Positions 1 through 37,505 of a DNA stretch of 64,000 nt are shown piece after piece. Origin of the DNA: Syngnathus acus (taxonomy: Eukaryota > Chordata > Actinopteri > Syngnathiformes > Syngnathidae); NCBI RefSeq assembly GCF_901709675.1, contig NC_051106.1, positions 6,644,001-6,708,000 of the forward strand, written 5' to 3'. The notes beneath the pieces were generated by a model, which saw nothing but the letters and a program-made list of their open reading frames with translations, had not been told where the DNA came from and did not search any database. The position numbers and the translations under genes were made by a program. Each line of letters opens with the position of its first letter. Within the stretch, counting starts at the first letter, position 1.

Positions 1-143
1 GTGACAGTGGCCAAAAAAACAACATGGAGCAGCTCGCTTTCAAATACAAGGTCAAGTCAACCACTTATCCCTGATAAGCATTTTAAATTCTTTAAAAATC
101 ACGTGTTGACTTGTTAACCTATTGAAATGATGTGTGTTTTTAG

Positions 144-1171
144 GAAATGTGTAAAGTGGAATCCAGCACTGATTCTGACTCCGAAATTAGTCCGAAATCA
201 GACACCAGCACTATGGTACCATTAGCAACAACAAAGAGTGAAATGTGTGATTTAGAAGTTCAATAAGAATCGTGTTGCTTTCACACGTCTTGGCCACAAG
301 AGGGCAGTATAATGCAATTTCAGTTTCTCTTAATTTCAAAGTTAAACTTAAACAAGTGGCAATAAATAGCTTAAAGAGAACTCCTCTTTTTGGAAGAATT
401 GTTCACAAATTGCTTAACTGTTGCTTGTTGTGAAGTGCCACCAAAATTTTGTAAAATTTGTTAAGGCCAAAAAATTGCAGTACCTAAAAACAACAAATCA
501 ATATACCACTGTAAAATTCCATAATGAATGTGTGACAGGAATGTGTGAGCAGCGCGCCAGAGAGTGGCATCATAAGACGGCCACTGCCTCGAGTACACGA
601 GCCTGTGGGGCGCCAGGGATGTTACTCTTTGGTAAGATGACCCAAGCCCCCAAAGCTGAGCCTATGAGAGGGGAAACTACCTGACCCTAACAACATATAT
701 TGCTGATTGTAGTTTTTGGACCCGTACGACGGAAGCTCAGAGGATTCTGACGGGATCAACATGGAACCCAGTGCCCCGAACAGGCGAACCAAGCTGCAAG
801 GAAAAGGAGGACGAGGTCGCTTCTCATGTCGGAGCAGGCATTTTCTTCTTCACCCTCCGTCCACAGGTTTTAGACAACCAGTAAAACCTGCAACAGAAAC
901 ACCAAGCGAGTGTGATCTTCTGGACGTGCACATGAAGTGTTTGGACAACTCTGAGGTTTGGCTGTGTGAGATGACCGGCAGCCAAGCGGTAGCAACGGGC
1001 ATGGACGTGCGCTACCATGACGCCCAGATGGCCGAGAGCTCCATGGAGAGCACGGCTGACTCGTGTAATCTCCATGTGATGGTCAAGAGGAAGCTGGACG
1101 TGGCTGAAGTTGATGAACTGGAGCTGATAAAGAGGCAGTGCATTGTCAACATGGAGGAGGAAGAAAATTGA
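144..1171 (+). CDS. 3' end of an unrecognised acidic, Ser-rich protein (last two visible exons)
   Basis: I do not recognise this protein. Exon 144-215 follows a TTTTAG acceptor and reads EMCKVESSTDSDSEISPKSD and onward to a GT donor at 216. The last exon starts after TTGTAG at 713, continues in the same phase with FLDPYDGSSEDSD, and ends at TGA 1169-1171. Together they give 176 codons; the start lies outside the window. Both exons carry Ser/Asp/Glu clusters (TDSDSE, SSEDSD) like casein kinase 2 sites, a basic stretch follows (about 783-840), and the C-terminus is charged (VKRKLDVAEVDELELIKRQC). This suggests a nuclear regulatory protein, which is inference. A pyrimidine-rich stretch ending CACAG at 864 resembles an acceptor, so the last exon could be split, but no donor is well placed. 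The gene is tail-to-tail with dync1h1. Confidence 0.6.
216..712 (+). other. Intron of the left-edge gene
   Basis: This AT-rich stretch lies between the two exons of the left-edge gene. An 87-codon open frame at 421-684 has no start context, domain or splice support and is taken as chance. I see no other feature here. Confidence 0.5.
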
Positions 1172-1272
1172 GGGGAGTCTGCATCAGAAGAATGTTGTCA
1201 AGTGATTTTGAAATGCACTTTGTTTACTGCACTCTTGACTCGATGCACTTTTTTTGTTACCACTTCATCAAA

Positions 1273-1278
1273 AATAAA
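1273..1278 (+). terminator. Poly(A) signal of the left-edge gene
   Basis: AATAAA lies about 100 bases after the TGA at 1171, followed by a T-rich stretch. It fits a short 3' UTR and supports 1171 as the true end of the gene. Confidence 0.7.
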
Positions 1279-1376
1279 TCTTATTTTGTTGGATTTCGAT
1301 GTTAACGCGTCGATGTGTGATGTCACAGTGCAATGTCGCACATTAGACACAAATTGGTACTTTTAGTTCAGCAAGC

Positions 1377-1382
1377 TTTATT
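1377..1382 (-). terminator. dync1h1: Poly(A) signal of dync1h1
   Basis: TTTATT on the + strand reads AATAAA on the minus strand, 265 bases after the dync1h1 TAG at 1647-1649. The resulting 3' UTR (about 1360-1646) is short. The two convergent genes end roughly 100 bases apart, so their transcripts could overlap slightly if either reads through. Confidence 0.65.
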
Positions 1383-1646
1383 CAATGTAAAATACAACAA
1401 CATACCAGTTCTTTCATATAAAACACGTTCTTTCTGCCAATGTCCTCTTTCCAAACATGAAATACCAACTTACCACTTCCTCAAAACCTTCAAGACACTT
1501 GCACAAAAAAGTATATATATATCTTCTAATACTACTACTGGTCCACAAATGTTCACGAATGAACTTGTGCAAACTAAAATGTGTGGTTAAGGGCGCATAC
1601 GAAGGATTATATGGATTGGATTTACGACGAAGATTTCTGACTACGA

Positions 1647-24481
<22,835 letters not shown>

Positions 24482-24740
24482 CCTGCGAAGCGGTCCGGGA
24501 CCACCGGTAACACCGAATAACGAACAAAAGAAACTCGACTGGCTGCAGCGGGTTCGTCTAGTCACAAACTGGGTGTTGGGTACCGCTGTCAAATCGCACC
24601 ACCTCGGACGTCAGATTTATTTGAGCGATGGATTATGGTACTTGTTGTTCACAAGGGGAGCTTCACATGCAAGCTCGCCAATTAAAACTACATTACCCAG
24701 AGTTCCGTAGACGCTGGTTATTTTCGTTGACGCGTTTGAC
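24482..24740 (-). promoter_or_regulatory. dync1h1: dync1h1 5' UTR and promoter region
   Basis: The 260 bases before the dync1h1 ATG are richer in CpG than their surroundings, as expected of a housekeeping promoter. At 24687-24706 the + strand reads ACTACATTACCCAGAGTTCC, close to the ZNF143/THAP11 element (ACTACAnnTCCCA core) found near many vertebrate start sites. A CCAAT box lies at about 24678-24682. No TATA box is seen. The start site itself is not resolvable. Confidence 0.5.
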
Positions 24741-25446
24741 CGCTAGGGGGCAGAAGGGAGATGTCTCGTTTTTTATCGTTAATAGTGTACATTTAATTTT
24801 TATCATTTTTTATACCTTAAACTCAAGTTTAGATCCACTTTTTCTATATTAAACACATAGTTCGAGCATTAGACTGCTTTTGTATTGTTTTATTGCATAA
24901 ATAGTAACACAAAGCAAAACACAAAGGGAAAATCTGTTAAAAGCTGTACAGAACAACAATGAATAAAATTAAATTTCCTGAATTTACAATATCAGTGTCC
25001 TCTGTTGTATTACATTATGTGCTATTGTAATTGGGTGAATATGTGTGTATGGTGGTTAATTTTAAATAAGGACTCCTAGGGTGTAAAACGGAAGAATTAA
25101 AATACATTACAGGAAAAACACAAAACAAAAGAAACCTGAGACAAAAACTGTTGAATACAGAATTTACAAAACGTCAATGCACTGCATTAAAATGCAATTT
25201 CTCGCTATGTGCAAATCTGCTTTAATCACTTGAGTCATTGTAGTAGATTCATGAGAGTAAATATGTAACCAGATGTATGTATTTTGCTATGATTTTGGCT
25301 TTCATTAATGAGCTTTCAGATTTGTAACATTTTTGTTTGCTGTTAATAAAAACCTTTAACACAACTGTGAAGTATTTTCTAAACCTTTCCTCCTGCAGAC
25401 CCCAAACTTGTCAATTATTTTTAAAATGGCTCACAGCAAACTTTCC
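24741..25446 (-). other. tmem30b-like 3' UTR and short intergenic spacer
   Basis: The sequence downstream of the tmem30 stop is AT-rich. TTTATT at 24888-24893 is AATAAA on the minus strand and is a good poly(A) signal candidate, giving a 3' UTR of about 550 bases. The next gene on the same strand, dync1h1, begins only some 200 bases further on. Confidence 0.5.
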
Positions 25447-27267
25447 TCACTCCTCCTCGGGGAACTTAAATTTAGCATAAACAATGAGCATGACCACTGA
25501 CATGACGATGCACAGCGTGCCGATGACCAGGTAGGCGATACCCAGGAACTCGTTCTTGCCCCCCATCCATGACACGTTACTGAAGACCACGCTCTTTCTG
25601 CCACTGAAGCTCATCACAGGATAGTCTGGGAGGGGGAGGAAGGTTAAAGAGATACAACAGTGGGATACAAATTAAAAATAGAGCCTTGCCCAACCAGTCA
25701 AGCAGGTTGGGCTGACCCGCTTGATACTATGTCACATGACACTTTCAAGCGCACACTGTGTTTAGTTTGTTCTCTTCAACGTACAAAGACCTCATCACTC
25801 ATGTTTTGTTTTTAGTATCTCAAACCTTACCACATAATCCTTGAACAACAATTCATTTTTTTCAGCATGGACAAGGATACTGTAAGCGATATCGAGAGAA
25901 TAGTTTCCTGCTGGCAGGCCGTCGGCGTAGTTGCCGTCGGTGATCCGCCGGTACAGTTTGCGGAAATCCGGCAGCGCGGCCGTTCGCATCCACACCAGGA
26001 AATCTTGATTAATGAAGCCGTTATTGGTAGGGTCCGAGGTGTCCAGCTCATAAGCCGGTCTGGGCCAAAACGGCGGCTTCACGGTGCCTGTAAAAAATAC
26101 AACTCATGATGATCTGAAGACACAGCGGGGGAACATGGAACGAACCATTAAATGCGTTCCTCAGGGGTGTGACAGTGGGGTTTCTGAACTTGATATTGGA
26201 ATCAGTCCACCAAGCGATCCCTTTGCCGTCCAAGGGGACCTCCTGCCGCTGGCCGTTTATGTTCTGAAACAGCCTGAATGTGTCTACAGGGAACCAAAGA
26301 AAAATGTGAATGAATAAGAAATCTTTGTACGCGGGATAAAGCGCACGTACCGTTAAACATGCTGTTTGCTATCGAGCCACAAGGCACGATCGGTTGGTTG
26401 TTGCCGCCGCCAAATCGGTAGGGCTCGCATTGATCATAGGGTTCCTTCAGAAAACAAAAGAAAAAAAAAAAAAAAAAGAGACCCAAATGCTTACTAGAAA
26501 GCGTCATATAATAAATTAAAGATAAAAAAAATAAAGAACATTATTTTGGCTATAAAACGGTGTGCCGAATATCAAACTATCTGTTATGGGTTTTAGCTAA
26601 CCTTGAAATAGGACAAGTCTCCATAAAGTTGGCCATCATCTCTGGAGACGCCGTACCTTCTGTAGTTCTGGAAATAGTTGGACAAGCCATAATAAAAGAA
26701 CACCGGCCCCTGTCAGAGACAACATAAACAAAATTAATAATAATTAAACGCATTTAAAGTACGAGCACTGTTCAATAGCATTTGGACAGTTTATATGCTA
26801 ACATAAAATGATTTCACAAAACTTTGAACAGTGGGTGTGTAGACTTTTTATATCTACTGTATATTAGTCCACGGCACCTCAATCAAGCGGTCGTTGGAAA
26901 ACTGTAGCGTGCAATTACAGTTCCTCACGGCAGGGTCCGAACACCTAAAGCATGGAGAGTTCTGGTCCACGCCCGTGTAGTCGAGCTGCAGGAGAAAGAG
27001 AAAACTATCATTTTCTAAATCCGTGATGCTTAAAAAAAAAAACACCTGGAGAGTCATTTCTTGCAAAAAGTCTCTCACCTCCAGTACTTGGATGCTTCGC
27101 GAGGTGATCAAGAGGGCAACGCCGATGCCGATGAAGGCCAGACCGATGAGGATAAACCCGGGGATGATGATTCCGGCGGAGAGCATGGGCTGCCAGGCTG
27201 GGAGCCTCTGCTGCGTGAAGGCAGTGTTGTCAGGCCGGTTGACCAACTCATTTTCTTCCTTTACCAT
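25447..27267 (-). CDS. tmem30b: CDC50-family P4-ATPase subunit, TMEM30B-like, seven coding exons
   Basis: CDC50 proteins pair with P4-ATPase lipid flippases, letting them leave the ER and move phospholipids to the inner leaflet. The start is ATG 27265-27267 and the stop TGA 25447-25449. Coding exons: 27079-27267, 26878-26985, 26602-26709, 26351-26444, 26146-26283, 25881-26087, 25447-25625. They total 1023 bases, 340 residues. The N-terminus has the family signature [17 protein letters not shown] followed by a first membrane helix (about residues 29-54). A Cys-rich ectodomain with NCT, NYS and NVS sites follows, then [17 protein letters not shown] leading into the second helix and an acidic tail (FPEEE). 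Matches such as [27 protein letters not shown] and the acidic end resemble TMEM30B more than TMEM30A. TMEM30C-like assignment is not excluded. Confidence 0.85.
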
Positions 27268-27700
27268 TCTTTCACTTCTGTGGAGCAAAGCGTTGATCAG
27301 ATTCCTATCGATATCTTACACCAGGTGTGTTTAGATGTTGTCTCTATGTCTTGTTTCATTGACTTTTACATTGTTTTTGCTAACTGAGGAACTGCAACAC
27401 GACTTCTACTTCCTGTAACACGAGGGGACTACAATTTAATTAAATCCCAGAGACAAGAATAATATTAGGAGGAATAGACCATGCATAAATAACTATGAGC
27501 AATCTAATAGGAATTTCAGCGTTTACTTACACAATTAGCGACTCGAACCACGACTTTTTGGGTAGGCCTGCGACGCACAGCGAGCGGCTCACCTTTACCT
27601 GTCTACTTCCTGCTTTTTTTTTTAGACCCGCCTGTTGTTTTTACCCTTATGACGTCAGACATAGAGGCGTCAACACGGACAGACCTGAGATCAGTCGAGC
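27268..27700 (-). promoter_or_regulatory. tmem30b: 5' UTR exon and promoter of the tmem30 gene
   Basis: A splice acceptor (GCTCCACAG) lies 10 bases before the ATG, and a strong donor GTAAGT reads on the minus strand at 27525-27530. A non-coding first exon therefore probably ends at 27531. About 120 bases further upstream is a perfect palindromic cAMP-response element, TGACGTCA, at 27650-27657, suggesting CREB/ATF control of this promoter. Confidence 0.55.
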
Positions 27701-29240
27701 TTATGTAAAATAAAAAAATAGGCAAACTATTCTTTTTGTCTTTCAGAAAGAAAATGATCTGTATTTATTTTGAATATCTACTGCTATGAACCTTAAAGCT
27801 AGTAAAACGTGACTGATTTTAAAATTAATTTTTACTCCTTCCCCCAGGAAAGTATTTTTTTGTTTTGATGATTAATTATTTTGTGTTTTTTTACGTTTGT
27901 TTATGTTTCATATTGATTGTATGTAATACGGAATAAATAAGAACGTTTCTTTCGGCTTCCACGCATAGTAGCGTTTCCGGTTTTGGTTTTGACTGATAGA
28001 TATTTTAGCCAATCAGATGAATGCAAACGTTCTCGCAAACCGTTGGACAGGCCATTCACCATCGAGTTTTTTTTATAGCAGCTCTGTGCGGTCTTTGTGT
28101 TGACATCTGCTGAGGATTGTGAGGTATTATTCATATTTATAAAAATTAACTCGTGCATTTTTTTCTCAATTAATACTAATGTATCACTCGTAATGTTCCT
28201 TAAAATATAACATCATATTATTTGCACAGAGTCTTTCTCTCGCTGCAAATCGCACCTGCCGTTACGTGAATGCTAGCCGGGGCTCATTGTTAGCAGCTAA
28301 TGTAGCGTGCTAATCATTTTGAAAAAAAAAAAAAAAAACGTGAAGGATTTTCTTTTATGATCTTTGAGTAACAAATTGAGTGTTTCAAATCCACTTGGTT
28401 TTACTAAAACATGATTTGGTCGTGGATGATTTATTAATATGCTATTGAAGATCAGTGTGACCAAAAATGTCCTTTTTGTAGCCCACGAACGTAGAGAACG
28501 CAGTGTTCGCTAGCAAGCCTAAGTGTTCGCGATGGATGGGAGGAGTGTTCCAATCGTTTGGCTTGAAAAAATATGTCCGTAAACTTTACAGTAACATCTA
28601 ATTCGTCTGATTCTGCAACTAAACCAAGTTATTGTTTTGTGAAAAGCCACCTTTATTCGTAACACAATTATTCTGGTTCTGTCTCATCTCTTTAGTGTTT
28701 GAATGGATATAACCAGGTGCACGGAGAAATGGGTAAACAAGTCAATGTTATTGTACCATAGAGCATCCCTTTTTTTCCTCATAAAAACCATGACATCCAC
28801 GCACGATTAACGCCACTTAATTCATCCAGCCTTTTTTTCTGACGTGGGGGCACAGTTTGCTGGTTATTAACATGTTGTAACACAAGACTTAACAGGATCT
28901 GAAGAGTATTTATAAGCATCCATTCATGATCCGAAATATACCGCGAGCACTGGTGTGTTTATTTTTTCTTCCAGCTGATCACAGAGTCACAAGTTGTCAT
29001 CTTCATTTTTGTTTTACGGTACAGTGAACCCTCACCAAGGCGAGTAGTAAAAAATTTAGTAGTAGATGACCCAACCTAGGACTCTTAGTTTACTACTAAA
29101 TATAGAACAGCGATTCTGTCAACAAATAGTGTTAGGGTCAATAAAAAATCACAAATGGCCGAGGGTTCAGTGTACAACCACTATTATGCATTTTAACATT
29201 GCAAATTGAACCTTTAATTCTTGAGTTTGTCTTTCCCCAG
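27700..29240 (+). promoter_or_regulatory. kdm1a: Divergent promoter region and 5' UTR of kdm1a
   Basis: The kdm1a coding exon begins after a TTTCCCCAG acceptor at 29240, so a non-coding first exon must lie upstream. A good donor, GTGAG|GTATTA, sits at 28119-28129, with a consensus NF-Y box GCCAATCAG at 28008-28016 about 110 bases before it. The first exon probably spans roughly 28040-28123, with a 1.1-kb intron. Tmem30 starts near 27.7 kb in the opposite direction, so both genes may share a promoter. The intron has a poly-A run at 28321-28338 and is otherwise plain AT-rich sequence. Confidence 0.5.
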
Positions 29241-29264
29241 GAGAGGCCTCCAACATCCTCCATC

Positions 29265-34345
<5,081 letters not shown>

Positions 34346-34656
34346 AACTTTCCTCCAGTGACTTGCAAAAACTTTTTTTTCCCCCACCTCCCTCCCCGTG
34401 AATGTGAGCCGTCGTCAACATTCCAAATGAAAAGCGGCCCGGATGATGAAATGAGACTTGGGGAGGGGGAACGTCTTCAATCTTGAAGCACGGTCTCGAC
34501 TTCATTTGTTGATACATGTGAACTCGCTGCACTAAAAACAATATTCAAGTGTAGCTGGTTTGGTATTTTGTTATTGAGTTCTAACAGTTTTTAAAATGTG
34601 AACATAATGCTTCAATTCTGTTTTTTTTTAACAGTATATAGTAACTTCATATTTAA

Positions 34657-34675
34657 AATAAAAATATCAAATAAA
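34657..34675 (+). terminator. kdm1a: Poly(A) signals of kdm1a
   Basis: Two AATAAA hexamers, at 34657-34662 and 34670-34675, lie about 315 bases after the TGA. The 3' UTR of kdm1a is therefore about 340 bases. Confidence 0.65.
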
Positions 34676-34699
34676 CTCGAAACTATACATTTGTAATGT

Positions 34700-34705
<6 letters not shown>

Positions 34706-34751
<46 letters not shown>
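34706..34751. repeat. (AT)n microsatellite
   Basis: An uninterrupted run of about 23 TA units lies just downstream of the kdm1a poly(A) signals, between the converging kdm1a and luzp1 genes. Confidence 0.9.
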
Positions 34752-34753
<2 letters not shown>

Positions 34754-35057
34754 AAATAAATTAAACCGCTAAAAACAAAATGACAAATTACCTTTAAAGC
34801 AGTACATTCAGTTCAACTTTGATGGATGACTGACAATACACACAGCGTGTTACCTCCTATCATCATCAGGGGTGTATTCATAAAAACACTAAATGAGCAA
34901 CCTGTAGAGGAATAAAAAGAACACCTGTGTGAGACAGAAGCGAACCGCTGACTTTTTGCATTCCACAACCAAAAAAACCTGCCAACAAAAGCAAAAAGAA
35001 AAAGGTATTAAAAAGCACAGATTTGCTCCGAGTCAGCGTGTTACAAATGAGTTGCTT

Positions 35058-37505
35058 TTTATTTTTTATTAGAATACATATGGTCTGCTGTACAGTTGGC
35101 AGCTTACCTACATGCCACAGGAGAGTTAAAACATGCACAATGGATTAAGTCTAAAGGGTGAGGAGAAAAAAATATATATAAGCAGCCGCCTCCCTCCAAC
35201 TTCGGCAGCTCATACAAACTAATAAAAGCCTTTTTATTGTGATTACATGTTTATGTTTGCGCACGACGTGAATTTACACAAATAATGAACACGTCACAGT
35301 TACCCCTTGCCCCCCCCCCTGCCTGGTTTAATTGATGGTACGGTCCTAAAGTTCCTATTTGTGTGCACGCTTCTTTCTTTGGCACAACAAACAGCAGAAG
35401 ACATACAAACCCAGAAGCTAGCGGCAAAAACGAATGGGACTCCCCCTAACCCCAGGTTGTGAGAAATGTACTTAAAGAACAAACACAGACAAAAAAAAAA
35501 AACTCTCCAGGAGTGTGTCATAACAACAAAAAAAATATATATATTCTTGAAACCAAGATGGACAAATATATTCCATTAATAAGGCCCACTTTACAAAATT
35601 ACATGATTTTTTACCTTAAATAAAATTTCTAAGTTTTCCAAAATAAGACATCTTTTTTTTTTTTCTTCCAGGAAATAAAATGGAGATCCAGCTGGACTAA
35701 AAATGGCGGAATGATTTTGGCACAGGTTAAGATAGAGGGGGCCCAAAATTCATTCCTCTGATGCATCAATCTGGTGAAATGAAAGCAAACAGGTGCACAC
35801 ACAAAGCAGGTTTTGACCAGCAAAGAAAAAAAAAGAAAAAATAAACAAATAAAAGGTGTGGAGTGGGTTGGGGGGTATAATCCATTGCAGATCTTAAAGT
35901 TAAGTGCTGGTTAAGTGCAGATTACAGTCTACCCAGTAACACCAACAACAATGGGGAGGGTGGAAAAATAAGCACTAATCTGAAGTTGAATTCGAAATAA
36001 AATGTTTGTACATACGCCAGAGGTTGTTTTCTGGGAGAAGCAAACTAGAACCAAACCTAAAACCTGTCAACAATTGGCGTAGTAGCTTAGGACGCTAAAC
36101 AACACCGCTAAAGAAAGCAAAAACCGTTCGATGCCTGTCCGGCCGTCGAGATTGGATCAAGCCATGAACATTTGAGTTTGCCATTCTCCGGGTTTAAGCG
36201 AGCAAGCTCCGCCTTTCAGGAATGTTCGGATGGGATGCAGAGATTGGAAACTCTCAAAAGGAAAACTGCACTTGGCTAAGGATTAAACATTTCATCGTTG
36301 CATTTCGATAGAGAGTCCGTGAGGTTTCTAGCGGATAATAATGTCTACAGCATGGCTGTTGTTGCTATTTCCAGTAATTGTTTTGCTATATCACAAGCAT
36401 AATGTTGCATACATAATTCATACCCTGGCCAAAATGCTGAGTTAAAGCAATTTTTTATTTTGAGAACATTTTACAATTATGATGGGTATTGCTAACTGCT
36501 AGCATATTTTAGAGTGTCTGGATGTATTGCGAAAGCCTGCGACGACATCTAAACATGATTTTTTTTTCCACTTTATTGCAAATTTGACTTTAACTCAAAC
36601 AGATTTGGCCAGCGTGTGACTAAAATTCACCCGATTGCGCCCCGGTCACCGATGATGTGCAAAGTAGTGTCTGCTCTCAACCTAAGATGCAAATGTCTCT
36701 CAAACACCCGAATGAGGACAGTCGCCTGTTAAAAACGCAAATAAAGCACCATGGGAAATCCAGTTTATGAGTGATTAAAAAAAATCCCGCATTTGAATGA
36801 GGAAAAGAAAGGAGCAAGTAAAAAAATTGAGAACGCAACAGGAAGCGAATTACAGTCTTGATTCCGGAGCGGGGGACATTTTTTAGGACGAATCTTTTGA
36901 AATATGAGAATTTCTGGGTAGGATATGAAACTTTGATCCGTTCCTGTGAAGCTTTTTGGAGTTGAACCACAGACAATATTCCCATATTAGGGATCCCCAG
37001 CCATTTATGTATTTTTTTTTTTTGCAGAACCGAGTAATTCGCTTCCTGTTTTTGGTCCGACAAGTCAGCATCCTTTTGTCAAGTATCAGCATGACGCAGC
37101 AGCAGTTGTTGTGAGATGACGTGATGGGCCGGGACTGATAAGGTCCTCGCTGGAACCTCTCCTTTGTCATGACTACGAGGTGACTATAATACATCCAAAC
37201 AAGCAGAAGAGGATACGTGCGGTGGCGAGGCCCTCCCTCCCTCCCTCCCTTCGCCATGGAACGGGCCGGATACATATACTTGCGTCTCGATGTGCAAACA
37301 AGGTCACAGTTGAGTTTGTGTCTGTTTTTAAACATGGCTGTGATTGTTTTCTTGTCTTTGTTTGTTCTAGAAGCTGGAGATGGTGCTGGGAGATCCCTAC
37401 TGTGAACATCTGTTGGAAAAAGAAAAGTTAACATGTCAAAAAATGTAACCCAAATTGGGTACAACTAACCCAATCCGCTGAAATTGAAAGATAAGCGCCA
37501 ACCTG
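35058..37505 (-). other. luzp1: Probable luzp1 3' UTR
   Basis: The sequence after the luzp1 stop (37506-37508) has no open frame of interest. Minus-strand AATAAA signals occur at 35065-35070 and 35058-35063, with another at 35233-35238. A 3' UTR of 2.3-2.4 kb would fit and would end about 350 bases from the kdm1a end, tail-to-tail. The extent is inferred. Confidence 0.45.
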
